This document shows positions 1-8,729 of a DNA stretch of 64,000 nt, piece after piece. The position numbers and the translations under genes were made by a program. The notes under the pieces are model-generated. The model saw only the letters and a list, made by a program, of their open reading frames with translations. It was not told the origin of the DNA and ran no database searches. The stretch's first letter is position 1. Each line of letters begins with the position of its first letter. Origin of the DNA: Burkholderia guangdongensis (GTDB lineage: Bacteria; Pseudomonadota; Gammaproteobacteria; Burkholderiales; Burkholderiaceae); assembly GCF_013403875.1 (NCBI RefSeq), contig NZ_JACBNX010000021.1, positions 1 through 64,000 of the forward strand. The letters run 5' to 3'.

Positions 1-138
1 GTCAGCGCCAAAGGAGTCAGGGAACGGGGGGCGGCTTCGCCGCCCCACCCCAACACCATAAACAAGGACAAGACAAAGCCCAAACACCGCGACATTTCAA
101 TTTAGCTGGAAGCACGACAATTGAACTTAGCGGGGACA
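1..138. mobile_element. Probable terminal repeat region of an IS21-like element (edge fragment)
   Basis: Two imperfect 19-bp direct repeats with a 25-bp period lie at 91-109 (GACATTTCAATTTAGCTGG) and 116-134 (GACAATTGAACTTAGCGGG), and a third begins at 135-138 with GACA. Read on the minus strand the segment begins TGTCCCCGCTAAG, and multiple tandem terminal repeats starting with TGT are typical of IS21-family ends. The transposase genes would lie left of the window, so family and boundary (taken as 138) are inferred. A strong hairpin with 8-bp GC arms (28-35/39-46) lies further inside but has no T tract. It could be the stop structure of the element's last gene. Confidence 0.5.
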
Positions 139-181
139 TTATGTACTTCTGCGCACAAGCGCACCGAGTAGCCCCATGCAC

Positions 182-631
182 TCAGTGCATGCTGTAGAGC
201 CTTGAGATGTCGACATGTTTCGACATAGGCTTGCGCCCGAACTTCGCGTGCGCGCTCACGCGGCGTACCGCAAACGCGTGACGCACCCGCGCGTGCCCAC
301 CGTGCATCGTGCCTTCAACCGTCCAGTCCACATCCTGACGCACGCCAGCGTCTCCGTCTCCGGCAACCTCGAGATGATCTTCAGCGATCGAATGAAACGG
401 ATAGACGGGCAGCGACGGAATCTGCATCGACGGGTCACCCGACACGTCGTGCGCACGACAGACGGGATCGGCCTCGCACATCCTGTCGAACACGACGTAG
501 CCGCCGAACAGCAATACGAGCGTCACAAGGCTCAGCGCCGGCGCGGTCCTTGTGCGAGGCCGCCGCCCTGCGGCATCGTGGACGAAACGCGCGATGCGCG
601 CGCGGATTTTCCGGTTGAGCAGGATTCGCAT
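182..631 (-). CDS. Hypothetical protein with one membrane segment
   Basis: I do not recognise this product. The 149-residue reading frame has an Arg-rich N-terminus, one hydrophobic stretch at about residues 30-48 (LSLVTLVLLFGGYVVF) and then a roughly 100-residue polar, His/Asp-rich tail with two early Cys residues. That layout suggests a single-pass inner-membrane or signal-anchored protein with a periplasmic tail. It follows the aldolase gene on the same strand after about 35 bp and could be co-transcribed. The start at 631 was chosen because the longer frame begins inside sequence next to the aldolase stop; no convincing ribosome-binding site is visible. An antisense frame overlaps most of it, so the call is tentative. 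Confidence 0.38.
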   Translation of the reverse strand: MRILLNRKIRARIARFVHDAAGRRPRTRTAPALSLVTLVLLFGGYVVFDRMCEADPVCRAHDVSGDPSMQIPSLPVYPFHSIAEDHLEVAGDGDAGVRQDVDWTVEGTMHGGHARVRHAFAVRRVSAHAKFGRKPMSKHVDISRLYSMH

Positions 632-665
632 CGTTCGACGAGCGTAAACGGGCTTCGCATCCCGC

Positions 666-1682
666 CTAGCGCTCCATCGCCGCATCGTATTGACCGCGGC
701 ATGCCGCACCGTTCAGGCGCGCGCGTTTGAGCAACGCGTTCTGCGCATCGCGCGCATTGCCCGCCTCTCCCTTCCACACGGCAAGCGGCGGCTCCTGCAG
801 CGCGCGCCCATAAGAAAAACTCAACAGCCACGGCCGCCCTGCGATGCGATTCATCGCGTCGAGATTGGCCGTCGCCTCCTCGGGCGTCTGCCCACCGGAC
901 AGAAAAAATATACCCGGAACTTCAGCTGGAACGGCACTGCGCAACAGACGAACCGTCGCATCGGCGATCTCCGCGGGCGCCGGCATCGCGGCGTGCTCTT
1001 TGCCCGGAACGACCATGCTGGGCTTCAGCAACATATGCGCAAACACGACCCGATGCCGATGCAAGGCGTCGAAAACCTCGTGCAGCACGGCATCGGACAC
1101 TTGCGCGCAGCGCTCGATCGAATGATCGCCGTCGATCAACACTTCCGGTTCGACGATCGGCACGATGCCGGCTTCCTGACAGATCGCCGCATAACGCGCC
1201 AACGCCTCGGCGTTCGCATCGATCGCGACGCGACTCGGCAGCGTCGCGGATACGTTGTACACCGCGCGCCATTTCGCGAAACGCGCGCCCTGCTTCCTGT
1301 ACCCGTCGAGACGCTTCGCCAGCCCGTCGAGCCCTTGCGTGATTTCGTCGCCGGGCGCATGAGCGAGCGGGATCTTGCCCGCATCGACCTTGATGCCGGG
1401 CACGATATTCTGGCGCGCGGCGACTTCGGGCAATGGCGTACCGTCGTCCGCACATTGCCCCAACGTTTCTTCATACAGGATCACGCCGCTGATGAATTCG
1501 CCGAGGCCCGGCGTCGACAGCAACAGGCTGCGCCATGCGCGACGGTTCTCCTCAGTCGATTCGACTGCAATCGTCTTGAAGCGCTTCGCGATCGTCGGTC
1601 CGCTTTCGTCGGCGGCCAGCAAACCTTTGCCATTCTGTACGAGTGCCTGGACCGTTGCCTGGAGTTCGCTGTCGGTGTTCAT
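666..1682 (-). CDS. Class I fructose-bisphosphate aldolase
   Basis: Cytosolic glycolytic/gluconeogenic enzyme that reversibly splits fructose-1,6-bisphosphate into dihydroxyacetone phosphate and glyceraldehyde-3-phosphate by Schiff-base chemistry. The 338-residue length fits the class I family. Family signatures include the N-terminal GKGLLAADES block, IVPIVEPEVL in the middle and HMLLKPSMV near residue 220, whose Lys is the expected Schiff-base residue. A GGAGG sequence on the minus strand lies just upstream of the ATG at 1682, so this is preferred over the ATG four codons earlier, which overlaps that Shine-Dalgarno sequence. Many Burkholderia also carry a class II aldolase elsewhere; this copy is presumably accessory or conditionally expressed (inference). 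Confidence 0.93.
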   Translation of the reverse strand: MNTDSELQATVQALVQNGKGLLAADESGPTIAKRFKTIAVESTEENRRAWRSLLLSTPGLGEFISGVILYEETLGQCADDGTPLPEVAARQNIVPGIKVDAGKIPLAHAPGDEITQGLDGLAKRLDGYRKQGARFAKWRAVYNVSATLPSRVAIDANAEALARYAAICQEAGIVPIVEPEVLIDGDHSIERCAQVSDAVLHEVFDALHRHRVVFAHMLLKPSMVVPGKEHAAMPAPAEIADATVRLLRSAVPAEVPGIFFLSGGQTPEEATANLDAMNRIAGRPWLLSFSYGRALQEPPLAVWKGEAGNARDAQNALLKRARLNGAACRGQYDAAMER

Positions 1683-1782
1683 GTCATCCTCCATTTCTCA
1701 TCCTATTCTTTGTCGTCGCACAGTCAGAATGCAAGGCGCTCGCCAGGCATCACCCGTTCGTGTAGGAACTGCATTTTCCGTG

Positions 1783-3204
1783 CTAGGACACGTGCCGCTG
1801 CTGCGCCGCGAGCGCGCCAATCGTTTGCATCGCCCTTTCGACGACGGTCGTCCACGGATGACCATAGTTGAGCCGGACATAACGGCGAAATTCCCCTGTC
1901 GCGGAAAAGATCGGCCCCGGCGCAATGCTGATGCCGCTTTCCATCGTGGCGCTGAACAAGCGCAGCGCATCCACGTGCGCCGGCATTTCGATCCAGACGA
2001 AATAACCGCCACGGGGCGCAAAAGCTTCGGTTCCCTGCGGAAAGTACGCGCGAATGGCGGCCAGCATCTGCGCCTGATTCGAAGCGAGATTGCGCCGCAA
2101 GCTGCGCAGAAAGCGGTCGTATCCGCCCTCCTTCAGATAGCTCGAAATGGCCAGTTGCGCGGGCACATCGGCCGGCGGCGCCGCAACGCATTTCGCCTGC
2201 TCGATCTGATGCACGTAACGCCCCGCCGCGACCCAGCCGATTCTGAAACCCGGCGCCAGGCATTTCGAAAACGAGCCGCAATGCAGCACCAGTCCATGGG
2301 TGTCGTACAACTTGGCGGGACGCACCGGCGTGGTGCCGAAATACAGCTCGCTATAGACATCGTCCTCGATCAGCGGCACCTGATGTGCGGCGAGCAGATC
2401 GATGAGCGCGCGCTTGCGCTCATCGGACATCGTCGCGCCGGTCGGGTTGTGGAATGACGTCATGAACCAGCATGCGCGAATCGCGTGCTGGTCGAGCGCG
2501 ACGGCAAGCGCGTCGAGGTCGAGCCCCGTCAGCGGATCGACCGGAATTTCCACCGCTTTCAGATGATGGCGCTGCACGGCCTGCAACGCACCATGAAATG
2601 TCGGGCGTTCGATCGCGATCGTATCGCCCGGGCGCGTCAGCGCTTGCAGGCTCAACGTCAGCGCCTCCAGCGCGCCGGTGGTGATCACGATTTCCTCCAT
2701 CGGTAACGCAGCGCCTGCGATCAGGTAACGCAACGCGATCTGTCGGCGCAGTTCCTCATCCCCGGGCGGGAATCCGGACAACATCTTTTCGTGATCCATA
2801 TTGCGTGCGACCGACGTGAAGCAACGCCACAGGCCGCTCATCGGAAAAAGCGAATCGTTCGCGAACGCCGAGCCCAGTGCAACGATGTTCTTGTATTTGA
2901 TCGAATCCATCAGCCTAAGCAGCGCATCGTCGGCGATGCCCGGTGCGTCGGACGTCTTTCGCGCCGGACCGCGGTTCGATCCCGACCGATTACCTTCGAC
3001 ATCCGAAACGAAATAGCCGGAACGTGGCCGCGCGACGATCAGGCCCTCGCTCTCGAGCAGGTAGTACGCGCGAAACACGGTTGCAGGGCTCACCTGATAA
3101 GCACTACTGGCGGCACGAACGGTCGGAATGCGCGCACCGGCGGCCAGATCGCCGCGTCGGATCGAACCGGCTATCGCTTGTGCCAGCGCCGCGTAACGCT
3201 TCAT
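1783..3204 (-). CDS. MocR-type GntR/aminotransferase-fold transcriptional regulator
   Basis: A 473-residue fusion of an N-terminal winged helix of the GntR family (about residues 1-70, with TVRAASSAYQVSPATVFRAY as the recognition region) and a fold type I aminotransferase domain (about 110-470). The PLP-binding features are visible: SFHNPTGATMS, EDDVYSELYF and SGSFSKCLAPGFRIGW, the last containing the expected Schiff-base Lys near residue 315. MocR/PdxR regulators sense PLP or amino-type ligands and usually act on a neighbouring gene. The gene is divergent from the secreted protein starting at 3472, about 270 bp away, which makes that gene or the aldolase side the candidate targets. The effector is unknown. 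Confidence 0.9.
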   Translation of the reverse strand: MKRYAALAQAIAGSIRRGDLAAGARIPTVRAASSAYQVSPATVFRAYYLLESEGLIVARPRSGYFVSDVEGNRSGSNRGPARKTSDAPGIADDALLRLMDSIKYKNIVALGSAFANDSLFPMSGLWRCFTSVARNMDHEKMLSGFPPGDEELRRQIALRYLIAGAALPMEEIVITTGALEALTLSLQALTRPGDTIAIERPTFHGALQAVQRHHLKAVEIPVDPLTGLDLDALAVALDQHAIRACWFMTSFHNPTGATMSDERKRALIDLLAAHQVPLIEDDVYSELYFGTTPVRPAKLYDTHGLVLHCGSFSKCLAPGFRIGWVAAGRYVHQIEQAKCVAAPPADVPAQLAISSYLKEGGYDRFLRSLRRNLASNQAQMLAAIRAYFPQGTEAFAPRGGYFVWIEMPAHVDALRLFSATMESGISIAPGPIFSATGEFRRYVRLNYGHPWTTVVERAMQTIGALAAQQRHVS

Positions 3205-3471
3205 GCCCGCCCCCCGGCAAATCCGTGTCTCGCTCGCAAAAAGAGTAGCACGTCAAACGTCCCGCACGATCGTTTCCTCACATCTGATCCGGTCGCTTTT
3301 GGCGGGTTCTGATCCTTTTCTTTCGTTCGGTTCGCAGGCATGCTCTCGCCACCTGCTCACCCGACGTCGATCCATCACGGAAATCACGGTGCGCAGGGGC
3401 TGATTCGGGGTCTGGCTCGTTCGCGCGGGTTCTTGTCTGCCGATGTCAATAACCACACGCAGGAGACCAGC

Positions 3472-4887
3472 GTGAATTCGAAGACCCTCATTGCGGGCCT
3501 CGTGGCCGCTTTCGCCCTCAATCTGTGTGGCGGTGCCGCCGACGCGGCCTGCATCAGCGACCCTCCGGCCCAGCCCGACGCAACGTTTCCCGCCGGCACG
3601 CTCACCGGCAAGCTCGTCTATCACAGCTATGTCAACTACGGCGACGGCACGAGCCAGCTCTTCCTCTACGACTTCTCGGCGCACACGCTGACCCAGTTGA
3701 GCAAGAGCGCGTGGGGCATCACCGACCCGATGAACGCCGTGTTCAGCCCCGATGGCAAGTGGCTCACGTTCATGGGCGTCAGCAACGACGCATGGAACGT
3801 GTTCATGTATCAGCTCGGCACCCGCAACCTGCCGGTCAACATGACGAACAGCACGGGCACCACCCGCAACGAGGATCCGAAATTCAGCGCGGACGGCAAG
3901 ACCCTGGTGTTCAAGCAGAACGGCAACGTGATGCAGGCGACGTTGTCGTATACGAGTGCAGGCCCCGTCTTCACGTCGGTCGTGAGCCTGTCGAACGCGC
4001 CCGCCGGCGGCGAATATTCGATGCCCTTTCTCGCACCGGACGCGAGCGCCGTCTACTACGCAACCGGCACCGGCGCGAACATGGGCCTGATGAAGCGCAC
4101 GATCGCGACCGGCGTGACGGCCGTATTCGATCATCCCGCCGGTCTGCAAACCTACTATCCGATCGTGCGCGCGGACGGCATGGTGTTCTACGCACGCTGG
4201 AAGGACTCGAGCCAGCTCGATCAGATCTATGAGAAGACCGCTGCCCCGGCATCGACGCCGAATCAGCTGGCGCTCAACGATTGCGTCAGCAACAACTCCG
4301 ACCCGTCTCCGGTGAGCGGCACGAATTATCTGTTCTTCTCGTCGACGACCGCGGGCGGCTATCAGCTTTACGTCGGCGACGTCACGACCGGCCAGCGCTG
4401 GAGCCTATCGCAGTTCGGCGTGAACGCCGACACGACGAAAGCCAAGCTCGGGTCGAGCTACTACGGCGGTCCGGCCGCCAATCAGACCATGCTGCTTTCG
4501 CAAGGGCACCCCGCTTCCGCGTCGGCCAGCTATAACGCGACGCTGACGCCCGACAAGGCGTTCGACGGCAACACCACCACCACGCGATGGGACTCGCCGG
4601 AAGGTCTCGGCGTCGATCCTCAATGGCTCTCCGTGGATCTCGGGGCGGTGAAGAACATCAGCAGCATCGATCTCTACTGGGACGCGGGCGCGCTCGTCTA
4701 TCAGATCCAGACATCGAACGACAACGTGAACTGGACGACGATTTACGCGACGAGCACCGGCGTCGCGTGGGGTCACGTCACGCTGCCGAATCTCAACGGT
4801 CGCGGCCGCTACGTGCGGATGTACGGCACGAAGCGCGCGACACCATGGGGTTACTCGCTTGACGAAATGCAGGTGTGGGGGTCGTAA
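3472..4887 (+). CDS. Secreted TolB-like propeller protein with C-terminal F5/8 type C (discoidin) domain
   Basis: A 471-residue exported protein. It begins with a signal peptide (SKTLIAGLVAAFALNLCGG, cleavage after ADA) and continues with TolB/WD40-like blade motifs such as FSPDGKWLTFMG and FSADGKTLVFKQ over roughly residues 45-330. The last 130 residues have the layout of an F5/8 type C or CBM32 module: SYNATLTPDKAFDGN, WLSVDLGAVKNISSIDLYW and RGRYVRMYGTKR. Such modules bind glycans or lipids. The GTG start at 3472 is chosen because AGGAG at 3461-3465 precedes it and the signal peptide starts there; the in-frame upstream extension from 3340 has no signal character. It is divergent from the MocR regulator. 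A carbohydrate- or surface-binding role is inferred from domains only. Confidence 0.78.
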   Translation: MNSKTLIAGLVAAFALNLCGGAADAACISDPPAQPDATFPAGTLTGKLVYHSYVNYGDGTSQLFLYDFSAHTLTQLSKSAWGITDPMNAVFSPDGKWLTFMGVSNDAWNVFMYQLGTRNLPVNMTNSTGTTRNEDPKFSADGKTLVFKQNGNVMQATLSYTSAGPVFTSVVSLSNAPAGGEYSMPFLAPDASAVYYATGTGANMGLMKRTIATGVTAVFDHPAGLQTYYPIVRADGMVFYARWKDSSQLDQIYEKTAAPASTPNQLALNDCVSNNSDPSPVSGTNYLFFSSTTAGGYQLYVGDVTTGQRWSLSQFGVNADTTKAKLGSSYYGGPAANQTMLLSQGHPASASASYNATLTPDKAFDGNTTTTRWDSPEGLGVDPQWLSVDLGAVKNISSIDLYWDAGALVYQIQTSNDNVNWTTIYATSTGVAWGHVTLPNLNGRGRYVRMYGTKRATPWGYSLDEMQVWGS

Positions 4888-5295
4888 GCGGTTGAAACGT
4901 TTCAAGCACGATACGGCACGATGCTTCAATCGAGCAACCCCGATTCAAAACGTAACGCAGTGTCCGACAAGAAACATACTGTTACCACATCAGGAAAATT
5001 CTATATTTGTCAGTCATTACAATCGGAACGAGTTACGCCATAATCATTATTAGATATTAATTTTTAGTCATTTTTCACCGATATCCCGCGCGACGAATCG
5101 GAAAAATCGCTATTCATCAGCACACCTCGTCGGCATTAATTGCATCGCAATCCTATTTAAATATTATATTTTTCGTAGTATGACCATACTTTAATCATCT
5201 CTCATGCATGGATAGCGTGTGGCGAGAGGGAGACGGCGCCTTGCGTTTCATCACCTCGAATGTATGCTAGCTATCAACTCCGAACGGAGGCCGCG
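4888..5295. promoter_or_regulatory. AT-rich intergenic island upstream of the pga operon
   Basis: This 408-bp stretch has no credible gene and is strikingly AT-rich from about 4960 to 5215 against a GC-rich surround. It contains a perfect 14-bp palindrome TTGAAACGTTTCAA (4892-4905) and a perfect inverted repeat AGTATG-AC-CATACT (5177-5190), which directly follows a run of -10-like A/T sequence (about 5155-5175). I read it as the promoter/control region for the plus-strand genes from 5296 through the pga operon, and AT-richness of this type is often bound by H-NS-like silencers. No exact promoter hexamers can be assigned with confidence. Confidence 0.45.
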
Positions 5296-5712
5296 ATGTC
5301 CTCTTCGTTTCGAATTCATGCTCTTCATGTTTCAGCCATTTTCGCTTCGATGTCCTGTGCGAGCGTCACTGCCATCGCGCAAACGGCCGCACCAGACCCG
5401 GGCACGCAGCAATATGTCATCTCGTACGTCTGCGGCGATGCGCAGATCGACGGGAGAGCCCCTCTTCCACGTGACGGGCGTCCGTACAACCTGGGTGTGT
5501 CGTTTGCATCCGCTCAATCCGGACATCCGCTCGCCAACGTTCAGGTCCGGTTGAGGCGACATGGTCGCGTCCTCGTCGAATTCAACGCATCGGGGTCGCG
5601 CTGCCTGTTCAGCGTGCCGGATGCGAGCTACCGGATCGAGGGAACGTACCAGGGCGAAACGAAGTACGCGATCGTCGAAACAGGTGCGTTGAACACACAA
5701 CTGCAGTGGTAA
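5296..5712 (+). CDS. Small exported protein of unknown function, first gene before pgaA
   Basis: A 138-residue protein with an N-terminal signal peptide (hydrophobic HVSAIFASMSCASVTAIAQ, likely cleavage after residue 29 or so). The mature part is about 108 residues with a beta-rich look: QYVISYVCGDAQIDGR, HPLANVQVRLRRHGRVL and SYRIEGTYQGETKYA, and two Cys that could form a disulphide. The pattern resembles small carboxypeptidase-regulatory or transthyretin-like Ig folds, but I cannot name a family. ATG at 5296 has CGGAGG at about 5285; the longer in-frame start at 5260 would place charged residues before the signal peptide. It reads towards the pga genes and is probably in the same transcription unit, suggesting a periplasmic accessory role (inference). 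Confidence 0.6.
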   Translation: MSSSFRIHALHVSAIFASMSCASVTAIAQTAAPDPGTQQYVISYVCGDAQIDGRAPLPRDGRPYNLGVSFASAQSGHPLANVQVRLRRHGRVLVEFNASGSRCLFSVPDASYRIEGTYQGETKYAIVETGALNTQLQW

Positions 5713-5790
5713 GTCGTCTGCCCGACTGCCCTTCGCGAGTGAGCGTGATCAGGACGCTCACCGCATGGGCATGGAATCGAGGAGGGATGC

Positions 5791-6570
5791 ATGGCCAGTG
5801 CCCATCAACAGAATGCCGCCGCGCCCCGTCGGACGAAATCGTCCTGGGGACCGGCCAAGAATACGGCGCTCAGCTTCATCGCTTTTGCCGTGATCTTCGG
5901 GATATTTGCGCATCCAAAGCGAGACGTCAGGGACGAACGCGTGAACATCGCGTATGACATTCCTCACGTGATAGAAAAAATAATCAGCATGACAGACAGT
6001 CAGGATGCGGCATCAGCGGTCAAGCCGACCGCCGATGCCACGACAACCACGACTCAAGCGGCACCGCCACCTGAAGCATCAGCGGCATCACCGCTGAAAC
6101 CCGAAGTCGAACCGACGATCGCGCCCCGTGTCATCGCGGATGCCAGCCCGACGCACATCAACCCGTCGCACGCATCGCCCGCGATTGTCTCAAGACACAC
6201 CCGCCCCTCGCACGCATCGTCCGTGGCCGTCGCGAACAACGCGCATACGCGTCCGGCAGGCAGCGTCAGCAAAAGGGAGTATGGCGACGCGCATCGCCAT
6301 CCGCGAACTCAGTATCTGGCAAGCGCGAGAACACGGATGCATGCCGCTTCGAGACCGCAACCGTACGGCGGCGATACATGGCACATGCAAACGACGAGCG
6401 TCACGCATCAGGACCTGGAAGGTGCCCGAGCGCTCGCCAAGGCGCGATGGTGCGCGCAGGTCGACCAATGGCGCTGTGTCGAGCAGAACGCGAGCCGAGC
6501 GCTCGCCATCGATCCGGAAAACGGCGAATCGCGAGCGCTGCTCGGGCAGGCGATCCGGAACCGACTTTGA
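5791..6570 (+). CDS. Single-pass membrane protein with Pro/Ala/Thr-rich linker and short C-terminal TPR-like region
   Basis: A 259-residue protein of unknown function. Residues 1-22 are basic, about 24-42 form one membrane helix (NTALSFIAFAVIFGIFA), about 70-190 are a low-complexity Pro/Ala/Thr/His region, and the last 50 residues look like a tetratricopeptide hairpin (ALAKARWCAQVDQWRCVEQN then SRALAIDPENGESRALLGQA). Two Cys in the last block could pair in the periplasm. GGAGGG at 5780-5785 fits the ATG at 5791. It is 54 bp upstream of pgaA on the same strand. The envelope-spanning architecture and TPR end suggest it could bridge the inner-membrane synthase and the TPR domain of PgaA, but this is conjecture. 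Confidence 0.6.
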   Translation: MASAHQQNAAAPRRTKSSWGPAKNTALSFIAFAVIFGIFAHPKRDVRDERVNIAYDIPHVIEKIISMTDSQDAASAVKPTADATTTTTQAAPPPEASAASPLKPEVEPTIAPRVIADASPTHINPSHASPAIVSRHTRPSHASSVAVANNAHTRPAGSVSKREYGDAHRHPRTQYLASARTRMHAASRPQPYGGDTWHMQTTSVTHQDLEGARALAKARWCAQVDQWRCVEQNASRALAIDPENGESRALLGQAIRNRL

Positions 6571-6624
6571 GTCGCGCTCGGAACAGCCGGACTTCCGGCC
6601 ATTCGACGCGAGTGAGGACAACCT

Positions 6625-8712
6625 ATGAACAATATTCACAAGCGTAGCCTCATTGCCGTTCCCCGCAACCGGCGGATGCTTCTTCAGGCCCCACTGATGT
6701 TCCTGCTCGTTGCATCCGGCACGTGTGTTGCCGCCGAAGGCGACGTGCAGTCGAACGGACCGAATGAAGTGGCCGAGACAAATGGCGCTTCAAGCACGCA
6801 GAGCACGCCAAGCACCCAGCCGGCCGATGCGGCGTCGGTACGCGCCGAAGTATTCGGCCTCGCGACAAGCGGCGGTGCCGTCAAGGCGATCGACGAGGCG
6901 AAGGCCCGGCCCGACATCTTCTCGGCGTTCGATTTCGCCCAACTGGAAGAGCTTTCGATCCGCCAGCAGGTGCGCGGCGGACGCGACAAGGCGCGCTCGA
7001 TGACGAGCCCCGATCGCTTCGACGGCCTCGACACCGCATTGAAAGCCGCGGACTCACTCGACGCGACAATGCCGGTCACGCCCGAGTACTCGCCGGTGAG
7101 AACATCGCTCGCAGGCGATCGCACGGTCGCCTATGCCGCCCGCGGCGACATGCAAAAGGCGGTGACGACGTTCGAAACGATCCCGCCGGATGCGGAGGTC
7201 TCGATCGACGCGCTGGCGGGCGCGGGCGACGCCTACCTATATCTGAACGAGCCGGGCAAAGCCGGCGTCGCCTATCAACGCGCACTCGCGCAATCGAAGG
7301 TAGCGCCGTCGGACCCTGCGTCGCGCGGCTTCCAGTACGGCGCGCACACGCGTCCGATCGATCTGCGCGAAGGGTTGTTCTGGTCGTATATCGATCAAGG
7401 GCGAGCGCAGGACGCGAGCACCATGATTGACGAGATCGGCAAGTCGTTGCCACCGGCCGATCAGGTTCATCCGTGGGATCCAGCGAACGACGATTATCTG
7501 CGCTATTACCGGCTGCGCGCGCAATACCTGATCTACTCGGGCAGGACCGACGAAGGGATCGCCGAGCTGGAAAAGCTCGAAAAGCAGGTGCCGTTCAACG
7601 CCGAAGTGCGGGACGCGCACGCCGGCGCCGTGTCGGGGCAATCGCATCCGCGTCAGGCGATCGCGATGTATCACGCGACGATGACCGACCACCCCGATAG
7701 CGTCGAGACGCTCGCCGGGCTCGGCCGCGCATCGCTCACGGCGGACGATTACGCGACGGCGACGAAGATCGACCAGACCCTCGACAACACGTTTCCGGAC
7801 AACGGCTCGGTGCGCTCGTTCAAGCGCGACTACAACGCGTACCGCAGCCCGGTGATGACCACGGACGTGAGCTTCGAGCACGGCAACAGCGCGCTGGCCG
7901 ACAACGAGTTCACATCGGATACCTATCTGTATTCGCAGCCGTTTGGCGACAACTGGCGCGTGTTTTCCCATACGTTTTACGGCTTCGCAGACACCGACAT
8001 CGGCAACATCAGCCGCACGCGCACCGGGGTCGGCGCCGACTATCGGCATGGGCCGCTCACGTTGCAGGGCGAAGCCACCCGCTCGTTCGGCCCGGACGGC
8101 CGGACCGGCGGCCGTGGCTCCGTCACCTACAACTTCGACGATTACTGGACGGTGACCGGCTCGCTCGACAGCGACGACAACACGCTGCCGTGGAAGGCCT
8201 ATGTCGCGCACATCTGGGGCCGAGCCGCGAACGTCGACCTGACGTACCGCCAGAACGACCGCCGCGAGTTCAATCTGAGCTACGGCGTGAGCCGCTATAG
8301 CGACACGAACCTGCATCAGGAAATTTCGGCGACGGGCACGCAGCGCGTGTACACGTCCGCCAACCAGCAGATCAACGTTTCACTGAATGTCGGCACCGAC
8401 AGCAACACCCGGCAGGACGCCCCCTACTTCAGCCCGCGGCGCGACTATTCGGCCGCGGCGACGGTCATGCATCAATTGCAGCTGTGGAAGAAGGGCGACA
8501 TGTCGCTGAAGCAGCGCATCTATGTATCGGGCGGTGCATACAACGAGAGAGGGTTCGGCACCAGCGCGCTCTGGGATGCGCGCTACGAACACCAGTGGAC
8601 GTTCAAGCACGACATCACGCTGAGCTACGGCATCGACGTCAACAGCCACGCTTACGACGGACAGCGCGAGCGCACGGAAACCGGCTATCTGTCGCTCAAT
8701 CTGCCGTTCTAG
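6625..8712 (+). CDS. pgaA: PgaA-like poly-beta-1,6-GlcNAc outer-membrane export porin
   Basis: Outer-membrane secretin for partially deacetylated PNAG. The 695-residue protein has a signal peptide (MLLQAPLMFLLVASGTCVAA), a periplasmic tetratricopeptide region over about residues 60-400 (for example DALAGAGDAYLYLNEPGKAG and GLGRASLTADDYATATKIDQ) and a C-terminal beta-barrel of alternating aromatic strands ending ETGYLSLNLPF with the terminal Phe typical of barrel proteins. E. coli PgaA is about 807 residues, so this one has fewer TPR residues. It is followed after 17 bp by pgaB, and the order pgaA-pgaB-pgaC-pgaD matches the classical locus. The barrel and TPR assignments come from sequence pattern and context. 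Confidence 0.9.
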   Translation: MNNIHKRSLIAVPRNRRMLLQAPLMFLLVASGTCVAAEGDVQSNGPNEVAETNGASSTQSTPSTQPADAASVRAEVFGLATSGGAVKAIDEAKARPDIFSAFDFAQLEELSIRQQVRGGRDKARSMTSPDRFDGLDTALKAADSLDATMPVTPEYSPVRTSLAGDRTVAYAARGDMQKAVTTFETIPPDAEVSIDALAGAGDAYLYLNEPGKAGVAYQRALAQSKVAPSDPASRGFQYGAHTRPIDLREGLFWSYIDQGRAQDASTMIDEIGKSLPPADQVHPWDPANDDYLRYYRLRAQYLIYSGRTDEGIAELEKLEKQVPFNAEVRDAHAGAVSGQSHPRQAIAMYHATMTDHPDSVETLAGLGRASLTADDYATATKIDQTLDNTFPDNGSVRSFKRDYNAYRSPVMTTDVSFEHGNSALADNEFTSDTYLYSQPFGDNWRVFSHTFYGFADTDIGNISRTRTGVGADYRHGPLTLQGEATRSFGPDGRTGGRGSVTYNFDDYWTVTGSLDSDDNTLPWKAYVAHIWGRAANVDLTYRQNDRREFNLSYGVSRYSDTNLHQEISATGTQRVYTSANQQINVSLNVGTDSNTRQDAPYFSPRRDYSAAATVMHQLQLWKKGDMSLKQRIYVSGGAYNERGFGTSALWDARYEHQWTFKHDITLSYGIDVNSHAYDGQRERTETGYLSLNLPF

Positions 8713-8729
8713 TATCGGGAGGCAAGGTC

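Noticed and set aside
4892..4905. TTGAAACGTTTCAA as a Cra/FruR-type operator
   Set aside because: The core matches the Cra consensus, but a single 12-14 bp palindrome is expected by chance several times in 64 kb, and it lies just after a stop codon and far from the next start. Recorded only within the AT-rich region.
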